Positions 23,408 to 38,497 are shown, counted from the first letter of the stretch. The stretch: 64,000 nt of DNA from Primulina eburnea (GCF_022965805.1 NC_133106.1:30803913-30867912); one strand, 5' to 3'. The notes: generated by a model not told the origin, from the letters alone. Numbers and translations are program-made.

Positions 23408-25488
23408 ACAATAATAATTATATTTCTAAATAAATTCAAAGTTGTAATTATCCGATGTATATTCAGTTATTCATAAAATACACAAGCTTAAACATTCCCA
23501 TATGAGAATATTCGTGTCACGAAGAATATTCCTAGTTCATGAAGTGTTCACCGAATGGTCTCAAAATTCATATTTTACTTTAACTATATGGACAAGTAAA
23601 TTTCTTCTTAATTTTGTCTTAAAACGCATATGACTATCTCAGGCTTAATTACAATATATTTAGCCAAATATGATCTTTCATTCAACTTTGTTTCGAATCA
23701 ATATCGATATAAGCACAAAATAATTAGCGTCTATTTGTAAGATCGAGTTTGCGGTATTGGTTTTGTCACCAATCACACTGTACTGTTCAAGAGGTTAGCT
23801 TCGAGTAGACGATGTTCTTACAAACTAACACAAGCTTTTTCAACGTGTTTATGTACTCATCCACACGTTCTTGAGAAAACTTTACGAGAGTAACATATCC
23901 GAGAGTTATTCCGTGTCAAGAATACTCAACCTTGAAATTTTAAATTTATACGCTTTCGAAAAGAAGATACACTTTATTAATATGAGTATTATCTACCATT
24001 CTTTTAAGCTCTTTCTAATATGGGGTGCGGCCCTGGAATAGTTCATTCACGTTCCTCTTTGTCTGAATTTCGTGTTAGGAGCCGTACTTTGTTCGTGCTA
24101 CCTCTAACCTCTGACGATCACTCCCCGCCCGCCGTCATCGAATGCGGGGAATACACATTGCCACCAACCTTGTGTTACCTCACTTATCTCATTACTCTGT
24201 GTGTGCGTGGTAAATTGTTTGTTGCTCTGAATGTGTGCTATTTATTATTCATCCAACCAGGATTAGTTGAATGATGTGATTAACAAGGATATTAGAATAA
24301 TAGTATCATAATTATGATTGAAAACGTGTTACTGCATGTGTCATTCATTTTCATTAAATTCGAATTAATTATTAAATTTAGATTTATTTTGAAGGATATT
24401 AAATATAGATTCAGGTCGAATTTCGGCCATTACTTATACTCCATATGTGAATGTCTCAGAAAAATTGAAAACACTTCAATCTTCATCTCCTGCAAGCCAT
24501 GGATATTATTTCTGGAAAATAAAAAGTTTTGAATGGCAGGCCAACAAAATACGATGACTATATTTCCGGTATCAACTCAACGAGAGGTCGAAAATCTCCC
24601 ACCACAAGAGGATGACTATATTTATCTGCAGAAATGTAACGAGATGCTTCGATTTTTTTAAACTGTGCAGAACATTTTAGGCGGTGGAATTTGGAGTTTC
24701 ATTGCAATGTTTATGGCGGTGGAAATCTGATAGGAGTATTTTGGAGCTAAATAGATCGCTGAAGATTAAATAAAAATCATTCACTATTCCCAACAATTTT
24801 CTTATTCTGATCCTTTCAAAAATCTCATTTAAGTGATTGTTCTTCAACTTTGTTCCCATTTATGTCCTTCTCCTCAATTTATCCTCGACTGAAAAGGGTG
24901 AGTGGGTAATTGTTGTGGTGAAATAATTGTTCTTGAGGGGTAGAGTAACCGATACGTAATGTTTGAGTTGTTATGCGATTTAAAATATTTGAGTTTCACT
25001 GTTATTATTGGTTATAACTTTTGATGGCGTTCGATCCTACAATTGATAGTCAAGGTCACATATTCGATTTTCATTGATTGCAAAGAGTATAATTATGCAT
25101 TGTAGTAGGATTTTTCAGAGAAAAAAATATGCATGCATGCTTGCTCATTTGGATAAGAAAAAAACAGATTTCATAATAATACACAATCATTTGCAAATAA
25201 TACATAAACCTACTTACGGAATGACTCCTTGGATCTGTGATGAATCTCCCTGCAAGAATACCCATAAACACTAATATTTTGACGGTATAGAGACTAGTAC
25301 AGAATGTGAACTTGTTGCATAAATCTGAGGCCATCCTATGCTATTTATGCGAGTCAATTTCATGAAACAGATGTCCAAGCTGACCAAGTCCACAAAAAAA
25401 TATTACATTTTTTGTCAAAATACTACTTTTCACTATAAACATGAACGCAATCTGACTCATTTCATATTAGACATACTCTAAACAATAT
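23408..25488. other. intergenic DNA, no gene supported
   Basis: Mostly AT-rich. The segment 23720-24270 is less AT-rich and has short open frames (24020-24274), but no recognisable domain or splice structure. It may be part of an old LTR or promoter-like region. No RNA gene recognised. Confidence 0.35.
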
Positions 25489-25497
25489 TATTAAAAG

Positions 25498-25679
25498 GGC
25501 AAAAACTTGTGTGAGACGGTCTCACGGGTCAAATTTTGTGAGACGGATCTTTATTTGGGTAATCCATGAAATAGTATTGCTTTTTATGCTAAGAGTACTA
25601 CTTTTTGTGGTGAATATGGGTAGGGTTGACCCGTCTCACAGATTGATATCCGTGAGACGGTCTCACATGAGACCTACTC
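25498..25679. mobile_element. 182-bp MULE-like MITE with double palindromic ends
   Basis: Flanked by a perfect 9-bp duplication tattaaaag (25489-25497 and 25680-25688), the length typical of Mutator-like elements. Terminal inverted repeats of about 22 bp (cttgtgtgagacggtctcac on the left; ctcatgtgagaccgtctcac read inwards on the right) each contain their own internal palindrome gtgagacggtctcac. No coding capacity. Related copies in this window: 23231-23407, 49810-49985, with fragments near 1110, 2020, 17125, 35885-36055, 38850, 39370, 46190 and 63930. Confidence 0.85.
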
Positions 25680-25699
25680 TATTAAAAGAAACTCAAATA

Positions 25700-26011
25700 C
25701 ACAGATATATTATTTATTTCTCAAATATATTAATTATAATCACTACAAATATGAGTCATTATAATTTTTCGAAAAAAAATTTCTTTAAAATTTTCAATAA
25801 CGAGATATATTATTTATTTCTCAAATAATATAGTACTTTAATTCAAAAATTTTAGCACTCCTCCTGTAATTTTGAAATTTTTAGGGACAAAATCACACTT
25901 AGCTTAATCCACATACTCAGTATTTATTCATAAGAAACCCTTGTCTCTGGAGGCACCAACCGCCGCCCTTAGCCGTTGCCGCCGCCGCCACAACAACCGC
26001 TATCAAGAGAG
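25700..26011. other. upstream region of the RimP-like gene
   Basis: AT-rich to about 25930, then a short GC-richer leader with gccgcc repeats just before the start codon. Probable promoter and 5' leader of the gene that starts at 26012. Confidence 0.4.
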
Positions 26012-27667
26012 ATGAGAAATAAAATTAATGTTGATACGATTCACCGCATCTTAAAACACAGAGGTTTCAACAAATCTTGCACTTCTTCAATCTTCTGTCT
26101 TTACATGCGTAATCTTCCAACGCCAGCGAACAAAATAGTTGGCCTTTATCGTTCCTTTTCCACCTTCGGAACTCGAAGGATGTCTCTTAAACCCATAATC
26201 CATTTCGATTCTTTGACCTCCTTTCGATATTTGAATGCTACTTCTTCCGTCGAGGAGGAAACCAGACCAACCTCAGTTGGAGGTAAGCTCATCATTTGAT
26301 CCTTGTAGCTTCTTTTTGATTGTTCTGATTTTGTACTTTTTTCTCTTTTAGAGTCACTGAGAGGGAAGTGAATGTTATTGTGTAGTTTTCATTCTAACGC
26401 TTAAAATATATGGTTTTTGAATTTTTCAGCTGATTATGATGCTTTAAGTTAAATAAAATCTTGATTCTCCTCTAACCTTGGATCATCCTTAGGAATTTTT
26501 TTCCTAATTCGCTACATTTCACATTTTAATGGTACTTTTGCTCTGGTTGGATTACGGGTGCGTGAAGCTTTTGAGGATTCTAATGGAGAGGTGGAACCAA
26601 TTGATCTGTGGGAAGAAGAGGATGAAGTTGAGCCCAAGGTATCGTTTGTTTTTTATTTTTTTTTCAAAATTACATATTTCACTATTCACGTCAGTTATTA
26701 GTTGATCAATTATCTTATTATCTCTAAGTTTAGGTTGGTGATGGCGGCGATGGCGGCGGAGTAGTGCTTGAGAATTGCCCTTGGGGTGAAAGAGTTCTAT
26801 CTATAGCCCAAAGTGTTCTGGAGCGGTTAGGTGAAGATATGGAGTTCTATGCATTCAAAACTTCTCCTCGAGGGTACATTTATGTGAGACTAGACAAACT
26901 TTCACATGAGTAAGGCTTATCCCTTCACAAGGTTTATGTTTTCTGTGTCCGACTTGATTATATGAGCATAATTTGTGTACTGGATTCATGTTTTCTTTGA
27001 AAATGTGGGTGGTTGGCATCAGTTGTTGTGGACTTGTGGCATATTTTGAGAAGGACGTTCTCGCAAGAAACTTTGTTAGTTGTTTTGACGTCTGTTTCCC
27101 ATTTCAAGTTTCAGAGATTGGCTGATTCAGTTTGATTTCATTTTCTAACGTTGTCTTAAATCAGGTATGGGTGCCCTAGTATGGAGGAGATTAAATCGTT
27201 CAGTCGTGAATACAAGACTGAATTAGATGAAGTTGGTTCGAGGGGAGATATACCTGATGATTTGGCCCTTGAAGTAACACCATCACCTTTATTTTTTTAG
27301 AATTGCAATATGCAGCTGAATCTTGTTGAGTTTTCAGCTGATTCATCTTTATTTACTTCTGAAGGTGTCGAGTCCTGGTGCAGAGCGGCTCCTTAAAGTA
27401 CCTGATGACTTGTTGAGGTTCAGAGATCTGCCAATGGTGGTAAGCTACATTGAATATGCAGATGCCAGCAGCCCGGAAAAGAGTGGTGTATATTTTCTAG
27501 ACTCCATCGAAGCAGAATCAGGATGCTGCATATGGAAGTTGGCAGATGTAAAGGAAAATAGCGAACCCTCTGCAAAGGGGAGGCCATTGAGCCGTAAGCA
27601 GAAAGAATGGCGACTAAAGCAACCATATCATGCAATCAAACAAGTAACTCTTTACGTTTCTCACTAG
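26012..27667 (+). CDS. RimP-domain (YhbC/UPF0090 family) protein, probably organelle-targeted
   Basis: Likely helps mature the small subunit of an organelle ribosome, by analogy with bacterial RimP; function in plants is inferred. Five exons join in frame to 309 residues: 26012-26282, 26568-26638, 26734-26909, 27165-27273, 27365-27667. The first exon is Ser/Arg-rich with few acidic residues, as in a transit peptide. The RimP N domain is clear: RVLSIAQSVLERLGEDMEFYAFK, then YIYVRLDKL, MEEIKSFSREYKTELDE and the family signature LALEVSSPGAERLL, where bacterial RimP has LEVSSPG-D-RPL. A following SH3-like C-terminal segment and a basic stretch (RPLSRKQKEWRLKQP) complete it. ATG at 26012 is chosen because no upstream ATG is in frame. 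Exon 2 has a weak acceptor (gcgtgaag), so that junction is the least certain. HPPK/DHPS follows 0.9 kb downstream on the same strand. Confidence 0.85.
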
Positions 27668-28596
27668 GGCCCACAATCAAACCCGAACCACGATTGAAGT
27701 GTCGTCTGAGTGAAGCTACAGCACCACTCCTCCCTAAATCATGCTCGTGGATCATCATATTTCTTTCTTTTGTCACACATACACAACAACCGATGTCGCG
27801 GTGAGATTCGTCTTTGATGAAATGGGAACGAGATGACTTTGTTCCATTGTCTCAGAATGTAGTGTGGAGAGAATGGGGGCAGAGGGCGGATTGAGTGTAA
27901 AATATTGAACTGTTGCGATATTGGAGTAAAAAATGTGGAATGCTGTGGCAATCATATTATATTAGCATGTAATTTTTATATTGTACGTAAATAAAGATTT
28001 TATAACTTCATAATGTTGAGAACATAAAGTTTTATTAATTTTGGGAGGATTTTTATTCATCGAGAAATTAATAATTTATTATTTAAAAGTAATTTATCGA
28101 TACACCAAACATAAATTTGATTATATTAAAATATCGTTGTGTTTTACTTGTGTAAATGTCATATTCTTTGAATTAATCTAAAAAAATAAAATTCATGGTA
28201 CATATATGCAATAAAATTCACCATTTTTATGCTAACCTGCTCAAAATTCGTTCCACACTCCAAGTCCCAGCTGATATTCAGACCAATTTTGTTTAGTTTT
28301 TGGCTAAAATTTTCCAACTTTAGTGATTAAATCCGTAACATAGAGAAGATATACAGACGTTTGGCGTCCCTCCATGTTTCGGCAACCCTCTTTTTTTTTT
28401 TAACTATTGCTTAATTAGTAGTATGAATGCGGTAAGATTATTGGGTGTTAATTTGTTCTTCAGATATGAATTTATAGAAAGATTGAATTACTTGCATTCT
28501 TGTTTAGATTTTGGGTATTTCAATTTAAATGATACAAAATTTGTGTTGGGGCTGATGAATTATTAGATTACTTGCAGCGAATCGGAGCTTCTTGAA
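27668..28596. other. spacer between RimP-like and HPPK/DHPS genes
   Basis: Contains the 3' region of the RimP-like gene (to about 28000) and the probable promoter of HPPK/DHPS. Small frames on the minus strand at 27739-27955 have no domain and are not called. Confidence 0.4.
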
Positions 28597-28662
28597 ATGA
28601 GTATTTTCAAGAAGTTGATGTTGGCCAACTGCGGAGTTGGAGTTGCTAAGAAGACATCTAAG
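28597..28662 (+). other. possible upstream first exon of HPPK/DHPS
   Basis: An ATG at 28597 opens 22 codons (MSIFKKLMLANCGVGVAKK...) with Ser/Lys composition like a mitochondrial presequence and ends at aag/gtgacg, a good donor. The next good acceptors (28910 or 28922) would enter the HPPK reading frame in the wrong phase, so the join does not work as written. The exon is either leader sequence, spliced differently, or separated from the body by a further small lesion. Confidence 0.4.
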
Positions 28663-28900
28663 GTGACGCCTTTACGCTTTCTGAAGTAATGTTTCCTTAA
28701 ATAATAATGAACTTTGGTCAACCAATTTGGTGTTTCGAAGGTATTATATAAGTTAGACGAATGGCAAGTTACTGTATGTAAGAGTATCTAATCAAGTTTG
28801 TGTTGTTTCAACACAAGTAATATTTGTAGTTCACCAGTCTGCCATTTGGAGCTCGGCTTGCTATTCGGATTGGTCAATTATGATTAGTGTAGTTTGTTAA

Positions 28901-30387
<1,487 letters not shown>

Positions 30388-32036
30388 AATCATTTGTTTG
30401 GTCTCTTCAAACCTTACACCCCCAATGGGTCGTGTGCGTTGAGGCAGGACCTAATGCAGGGTGAGAAACGCTTCACAATCGAACTTCGGCGCCATTGGCT
30501 CATTGCATTTACAAGGTCGTAGATTTGAAAATTACAAAATTTTCGTCCAAAATCTGATATCTCACTTCTATTTGATTTATTGAATCATTGGATCCATTCC
30601 TCATGGGGTATCTAAAAGAAACTTGGGAAAGATCCAGCCATGGACTAAGCATGTATTGATGATAGCCAAGAAGTCCAAGAAAGATGGTTCTTTTTGTACT
30701 GTTTTGTTTGTTTCTTTTCTGTACTCCAGAAAGTCTTGATATAAATCTGAGGAAATATATATATATTTTGTTTGATACTCGTAGGCCTAATATATTTGAT
30801 TTTGAACAGCAGTGCACAAGATCATATTTAACAAATTGAAGACCACCCACCAGTAAAAAAATTATGTAATTTCTGATACATGATTTATTTAAAAATAATA
30901 TAATGTGAACGTTACAAATTGTCCATTTAATAAAATTGTGAAAAATTTTAAAATTCTTGATTCTAATCTTCAACTTCATAGGCCGGAGTTTGAGTTCGAA
31001 CACCAGACTGGAAGTGACCGACTAAGAACATGATCATGTTTAAATTTATGTGTAAGACAAATATTTAGAAACAAATTTTAATCTTGGTTTTGTATTTCTA
31101 AATTTTGACAATTTTAATTTTTTTTCGGTCGAGAGTCTTAATTTGATACCATTTCACACAACATCAAGGACCTGAAGCGCGAAGAGACAAATTTACAGTA
31201 TCAAAATGTAATTTTCCCAAAATAATATGAGTTACAATATTATAATATCATAGTGAAATGATTTCTACTAGAAGAAGAAATTAATCTTGATAATATACAG
31301 AACTGAAATCGCAAAAAAAACATTCTGAACTAAATATTCAATATCCCCCTTTATTTTTTTGGGAAAAATCACATAAAATGTGGAACCAAATAAAGTACTT
31401 TTTATGCCATCATTTCTATATCCAAACTGACCAATATATTTTAACTTTCTCATTTACAACCTTTTTGCATCTACTATCCAACAAATAAGGCTAGGCATGC
31501 CCCATGCGTATGGCAACCCACTAGCTTAACTAATCAGAACAAACTGGTCAAATCGTGTGCCAACTTCATGCAATTACACATATTAAATCAATTAAACTCA
31601 TTCTTTTATTAAAAAAAAAATTGTCATTAATTTTTTTAATACAAAGATAACTTTTCATAGACAGAATATGCAAGATAGTGCACGCCTTAAACTTTATGAC
31701 TAATAAAGTCACACTCATGAATAAAAATAACATATCTTCATCAAAGAATATTATGCCACACTTTATCATTACCTAACTTAGATTTAATCAATTCTTTAAC
31801 TAATCCCACTTGAAGTTAGTTCATAGAGTCATTATTCTTGGGGAACATGCCAAATCAAGGAAAAGAATAATAATGATGATGATGATGATGATGATGATAA
31901 TGTATGGACATGAATAGGATCGAAACACACAAGATGCTGAAGAATTTATGATGTTGACAAAATTAAATGACACCTGACTTTCGAATATCAGAAGAATCGC
32001 TACTTGACTACGGCGTATTGTGGCACCTGGTCCTAT
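30388..32036. other. spacer between converging HPPK/DHPS and SPL6-like genes
   Basis: 3' regions of two convergent genes. A (GAT)n microsatellite lies at 31873-31898. No further gene seen. Confidence 0.45.
31873..31898. repeat. (GAT)n microsatellite
   Basis: About eight perfect gat units. Confidence 0.95.
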
Positions 32037-33857
32037 TCAAGTGGCAGCAGTGTGGAGGAAGTGACCCTTTTCGAAATTCACTTGGGTCGAATATCTCTGA
32101 TGTTCTACTCTTTGCAGATGAAATGACAATTGCAGTAAATCAACAGTGTTTGCACCTTCAGGAGCCTTTGATTCTTGCGAAAGCACATCTTGTTGAATAT
32201 CTAAACCAATAGAGGCACCAGCATCCAGAACCACAGGGAAATTTTCTTGGTCAACTCCATTAGATGACTTGAAAACACTGGATGTAAAATTCTTTAACGT
32301 ACTATTGCTGAAGGATTCAACAGAATTATGGTTGATATGAAATGTTGAATGCTGATTATCCAGAAAAATTATAGGATGATTCACGGTTACATCCGCTGAG
32401 TTTGTCGATAAGTTCTGTGATTGAGATGACAGAAGAGAGGGAGCACCGCTGGAGTTTGACTCTGCAGATACTTCTTGAACTGAGAATGGCGCATTCTTAT
32501 GGAGAAGAGAGTTTGAAAGTGAAGGACCAAATTTGTGGTTCATAGGCTCACTATCAAATAAACCAACTTGAAGGAATTTTGGAAAAAGAAATGGTGTTCT
32601 TGATAAATCCGTTGCAAAATACGAGGAACCTGCATAACAAACAACTTAGACCAAAAAGAACAGAAACTTTGAGGCTTCGGTTTTTTCTATTTCTACTTCC
32701 AAATAACACAATAACCACAAAATGAATGATAATTTGACTTAAAGAGTGACTTGGGGCCATAACCGTGGTTATAAGAGCACAAGATATTGTACGACCAGAT
32801 CTGCTTGTATCATTTCCTATCATTAGCAAATGCTTACTAGTGTCCTTTCATGTGTACTTGTTTATTTATTAAACAAAATTTTGTAAACGCTCGACTGCAT
32901 TGATTATCTTCATGCATACTAAGATCTAGATCAGATATCAACCTCCCTTATTTCTTTCCTGTTGAAATTTCTGGATTACTACATGATGATTTTTAACATT
33001 TAGTACATAGAAAAAATAGAAAGAAAAGTGTACTTCTGAAGCATACCCAAGCCAGTGTCCAATTGAGGCTTTCGCCGACGTTTATTGTGGCCTGCGAGGC
33101 GTTTGCGGCAACTGCGTTTATCTTTATCAAACTCTTGAAGCAAATGAAACCTGGAATTCAAATGTTATTTCAGATTCTACAAGAAAAATCTGGGATCAAC
33201 TTGTCACAATCAGAAAGAAAAGGTGTATTTAGCATGAAAGTTTGAATAAAACAAAAGAGAGAAGAGTCTCCACCTACTGCATTGCTGACAAAATCTCTGC
33301 TGGATACCATCAACAATAACAACAGAAGATTTCGAGTGAAGATCGCAGACTTTGTGCCTTTTGTGGTAATCCTTTGAAGAACTCAAATCCTTGTTACAAT
33401 CAAGAACTTGACAAACAGGAACCAGAGACGGTGAATTTGATGTACGAGCTCGTTTTGCAGACACCGAATTCTCCAGAGAACACAAGATGGAGTTCTCACC
33501 ATCAAATTGATAAGTGTTTCCATCTTTTTGAGCAGCCAAATTGTCATCCATAAAACTGGTAAGTACCAAGTTTTGATTATCTACTTTCGTAGCAGAAGTT
33601 GAGAATCTTGTGCCAAATTCCATGAACGAAGTCAATGTGTTGGTTGTGGCAATACCATCATTTGTGAAGTATCCCAAATTTTCCGAACTTTCGTCACTAA
33701 GATCTAATTTTCTAATGATATCAGGCAAAATAGGTTCGACAAATTCCATGCTCTCAGTTCTCCATCTTTTTAATTGATTTCCACTCCTTACTCGAGCATC
33801 ATCAAGCTGACAAACGTGCAGGCCTTTCCCCTCAATACCATAGCTTAAGGATTCCAT
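32037..33857 (-). CDS. SPL6: SQUAMOSA promoter-binding protein-like transcription factor, SPL6-like
   Basis: Nuclear DNA-binding factor that recognises GTAC-core promoters and works in phase change, leaf and flower programmes. Three exons join in frame to 426 residues: 33857-33274, 33150-33047, 32629-32037. The SBP domain spans the first intron: [39 protein letters not shown] / [28 protein letters not shown], with the two zinc-binding Cys/His sets and a bipartite basic nuclear signal at its end. The intron position, splitting the Arg codon after QQCS, is the usual one for this family. The third exon holds a miR156 target site. The N-terminal half and C-terminal tail ([14 protein letters not shown]) are like SPL6 rather than the SPL9 or SPL3 groups, judged from memory. 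A leader intron (about 34727 to 33909) is likely because good donor and acceptor motifs flank it. Confidence 0.9.
32427..32446 (-). promoter_or_regulatory. miR156 target site in the SPL6-like mRNA
   Basis: On the coding strand the site reads gtgctccctctcttctgtca, one base different from the standard miR156/157 complement (c for t at position 7). It encodes the usual A-x-S-L-L-S core (APSLLS). Known family biology: miR156 cleaves or represses such mRNAs in juvenile tissue. The mismatch pairs near the 3' half of the microRNA, so targeting should remain. Confidence 0.9.
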
Positions 33858-34800
33858 CTTAGGACAAGACTGAAGTTTTCCAAGCTATGAAGCAGTTTTT
33901 TATGACGCCTGAACGTATAACAAAGCCAATATAAATCCAATGCCGAGCTTAATCCAGGAGGCAAGTGATTACTTTCCGAACACCAGTAAAAAATCATGAA
34001 ATAAATACCTTAACATCAGATGCTTGTCCTCATTCCAAAAAAATAATGGACAATATATGACATGATAATTCAAGAAAACCTTAATGTTTTAATTCACACA
34101 CAATTCCCACCTATATAAACTGATAACAAACATATCAATGAACTTACGGCAGAAGAAAGAGCACATGAAAAAAAAATTCTAGACCAATAAGAGTGGGAAA
34201 AAATTACAAGTTTCATAGCCACGATAGACTAACTTGTCTCTTCCAAGCATTTCTCATCTTAACACCAAGGAGTTCTAATGCCTATACTTACTCAACAAAT
34301 TCAATCTTTTTCTCAACACTCTGACAGATCCCAACCCACCCAAATCAAGAAATTCAAGATGCTACAAGCAACCAAAGCAATCATTTAGACAGCTACTGAC
34401 TTGTGTCATCCATCTTTTCCTTTCATCTAACAATCAGATTTTCCACCCAACCAGCAGAAAAACTTGTTCAAACTACCAAGAAAACCCTTGTACTTGCATC
34501 AGAAAACCAACAGTAGCAATCTTACGATTTTCCCCAATAGAAAATTGATAAGGCAATAAACCAAACTTAAAAAAATTGCAAATTACAGCCAAAGATTAAA
34601 TCTTGAATGGCAAACAACGAAATATAAGGGGAATAAACCAGAAAAACCAGCCTAAAATTGTGTAACATGAATCAAATTGGATCATAGACGATGAAAAAAC
34701 GAAGAGGGAGAATTTCCATAGCTACCTCAGAACTGTGAAGGGACAGGAGAAAGAGAGTGGCATGAATCATGATATTGTAATGTACAGTGAAACCGTTCAC
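33858..34800 (-). other. 5' leader and probable leader intron of the SPL6-like gene
   Basis: On the minus strand a donor (tctgag/gtagct) lies near 34727 and an acceptor (cgttcag/gcgtc) near 33909, which would form one leader intron. A ga-rich stretch upstream (34740-34760) could mark the transcript start region. Confidence 0.5.
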
Positions 34801-36886
34801 TTAGTATATTTTATTTTATCCTATTGTTGAGATATATTTTTAAGTTATCTAAAAGTTTAAAAAATTATTTTCAAAAAATATAAAATAAAAAATTCATTTA
34901 AAAAATGACGGCCTTGTTGGATACCTTGTGAAAGGTGAGCTATTTCTTGGTCGTCATATAAACAAAAAAAAAAAAAAAAAAACCATTTAAAATATAGATA
35001 CAGTTTAGTTTTTCACAAGTTGCTATCTGATAAATAAAATTAAAAGAAATAATTACAACATTATTTGTTTTTGGAAGTTCTTATCCAACTATATGGCACT
35101 ATTCATATCATAAATTAGAATAGGTCTTGTATGTGATTTTAGTTTAATGAAATTGTAAAAACATTGTGTGCATCATATATCAATGTTGTATCAGATGTTG
35201 TAACACTTAGTGATAATACGTAACGGAATAATATATCACACAAATAAATAACTTAAACAAGTATATATTTATACTTGTGCGATGTCTTATGACAAAAAAT
35301 ACTCTAAAAACAACATGAGTTTAAAAAATCAGCACTAGTGATTCTATGAAAAACTATCTTAATATGTTAAGGAATCAAATTATATTTTAAAATAAATAAT
35401 CAGATTAAAAATATATGCAAGGAACGCAAACCGTGTACCGAAAACTGGAGCAACAAAAACATGATCTTCAATCAATATTTCCACAGGTGTTGTCTTCAGA
35501 TATTTTCTCAAACAATCACGACAATATACATTTTAGCAATGGCAACGCTCTGAGACTTAATCTTTCTCTCTGATAATATTTTTCTATATCTCTCGCCGTG
35601 CAAAAAAAAAACTTTTTCAGCCACCGATTTCTCATCTTTATATAAACTCTTTTTCTCCTAGAATTTATTTCAAAAATGAATTCTACAAAATATGAAAACA
35701 AGAGTTTTATTAGAAATAAACTATTTTAAACAATAATATCATATCACGAACTCTTAGAATAATTATAGAAGATCTAGAAAGACAAAACACTTAATTAATT
35801 ATTTCACAAAATCTTATTAATAAGAAAAATATAATATTAAGAAATATAATATATCTTGGAAACCAATAATTATTTTTCCTTTCAGGTCTCTAATGACGGT
35901 CTCGTGAATCTTTTTTTCATGAGACGAGTCAACTCTACTCATATTTATAATAAAAAAATATTTTGGAATAAAAAGTAAGATTTTTTCATGGGTGACCAAA
36001 ATAGAATATATGTCTCATAAAATTGATTTGTGATACTATCTCACACGAATTTTTGTGCATAAACTAATATGTTGTCGTGAGGGTAAGTGAGTAGAGTTTG
36101 AGGTCAAAGTTTGCAGTTCAAAGTTAATAAAAGTTTTATTTGTTTGAATTTATCCGAAGCCTTCTATAATCTTACATAGTGTGTGATTTGCAAGCTATTA
36201 TATATGTTTGAGATTTTGGATTTTGATCATTTTTTGATAGAGTGCTCACATCTGGGGGCAAACATGTCAATATTTCTCGATGTCACATCTATATATTATA
36301 ATGTCAAGTCAACATATTCTGGAAAAAAATATTAGAAATCAAAACATATATAACTTACATGATTGAAATTCTAGTTTAAATACTTACAAGAACCACAACA
36401 CACAATAAACAAATTAGAATATCATTTTCACTATTTTTCCAAACAAAGTATATATAGGATTTATCGAATAACTTATTTACTAATAATATGAATGGATGCA
36501 CTTTTTTTTTTTCAAGAAAATATAATTTATGTAATTGAATTTCAACTCTAATTAATCTCCTTGTACTTAAAAGTCCTGGGATTGATAAAAAGCAAGAACC
36601 TCTATCGATACTTCGTTTGCTTTCTTGCACGCCGCATGTTTTAAAACTATGGTGTCATCCTCGATCAACTTTAAATTATGTGATTCATTCTGTCATAACC
36701 CAATTTCTTAGATTTCTTCAAGATTTTTTCATTATTATAAAATTTTAAATTGATTTTTCTCATGGATGTTTAAGGTTTTATGTTTTATCATTTAATGTTG
36801 AAAAATACTGAAAATATTTTGAAATTTTTTTTACATGGTTTGGTTTATTCATATATTTTTTTAAAAAAATAATGTTGTACTACTAT
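34801..36886. other. AT-rich intergenic DNA with MITE remnants
   Basis: A gagac/gtctc-type remnant occurs at 35885-36055. A poly-A tract lies at 34964-34982. No gene supported. Confidence 0.4.
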
Positions 36887-37377
36887 TGTGGGGACCCGGA
36901 CGCTAATCAAGTTCTTAATCATCATTGGGACTAATTAATCAATTAAAACATGGTCTAAATTTTTTTTTTTTAAAATGCGGAACGTAGTGACATACAAACC
37001 TATATACATCTCAGTATATAAAATACAATACAAGTCCTGTACTACATACATTCAAACTAACTACGGTTTAAACAACTAATGTCAAGTGTCCAACCCTATC
37101 TACAATCCAAGTCCGGAGCCTCCACTCTACTCTCGATCTCTCCTCATTTCCTGGACCCTGATCCTGTTCCACCTGTTGTCAAGTACACATACAGACAAGA
37201 CAACAGCCGGATAACTCCGGTGAGAATAAATCCCAATATAAATCAATGAAACATGCAATCATATAAACAATATAAAGCATGTAATCAGGTAACATGAATA
37301 TGAATCCAAATCTGAAACATAAACAATATTAAATCAAACTGTCGACACATAATTCAGACTAGACTCCATCCTAGTCT

Positions 37378-37580
37378 AGGGATCCCGGTTTCCAGATATG
37401 GTATTCCTATATCGAATTCCGTAAAGGATGGAACCATAATTTCTATTACTCGATATAACCAGTGCCCTGGTATTCCTATATCGAATTCCGTAATAGAAGA
37501 ATTCCAATACCATTTACTCGATATAACCAAATATGGTGTTCCTATATCGAATTCCGTAAAAGATTCCATTACTCGATATA
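37378..37580. repeat. tandem repeat of ctatatcgaattccgtaa type
   Basis: Three to four copies of a 60-70 bp unit containing ggtattcctatatcgaattc and ttactcgatataacca. The reading frame at 37354-37587 reflects this repeat and is not a gene. Confidence 0.8.
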
Positions 37581-38497
37581 ACCACACATCCAGTGTCCTG
37601 ACCTAACCGTCAAGGACTGTAACTCTATCGCTAATATCCTATCTTGAGACATCGTGCAATGTGCCGTGGCGATCCCACCACTATCCGGCACTTCTGTCAC
37701 AAGATAACTAGTCTAATACCTGTCATCTAATTTCAAGAGAACAAGTACATTAATCAATGTAATGTAAATATCCATGCAATAAAATAAAGTATGTGATTTA
37801 GGGAAACCCAAGTCTAAACCGACTCAAGTTCATCTCCCAATACCACATTGACTTATACCTTTCGTTGCAGTCTCGGTTTCCTGCTCAGTCGAAGTCCTGA
37901 ATTCACAGTCTGTCTGGTAATCACAATATCAATAATCTCATATCAATATACCTCCCAAATCGATAACAATCTGATCAATCTGAATTTAATTCAAAATCAA
38001 CGGCATAACAGTATCATTTCACTATTCCCGTCAATACCATCTCAAAATCTATCAATTACAATCTATAACCCATATCCAATATAAACTATAATCAATCCAT
38101 AATCCAAATCTGTCCGGTATAAATCAATATACCCTAAAAATTCATAACAATTCTATAATCAGTCCGTTTCTAAATCTGACTTCGATTCTATGATGTCTAT
38201 GATGTCAAGAACGTCATATATGAATTCCATTCAATTCTGACAATGACATAATTTCAAAGCATGTCAAAACATAGCAAGACTTACGTCACAGTGTAGCCTA
38301 CGTCGATAGGATTACAGTACTGAAGTCGGATTCAAATTCTGACGGACGGATTTCTCAGAAAAGGCGTAAAAATTTTCAACACAAAAACAGAACCCTTTTC
38401 TCGATTATTCTTGCTTCTGAATCTTCAAAGTGAAGGATAAACGTATATATATTACAAGTTGCTCGGTTAAAGAAACGTGGCTCATTTCCATACAATT

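Noticed and set aside
24020..24274. 84-codon frame in less AT-rich DNA
   Set aside because: No domain, no splice structure and no supporting context.
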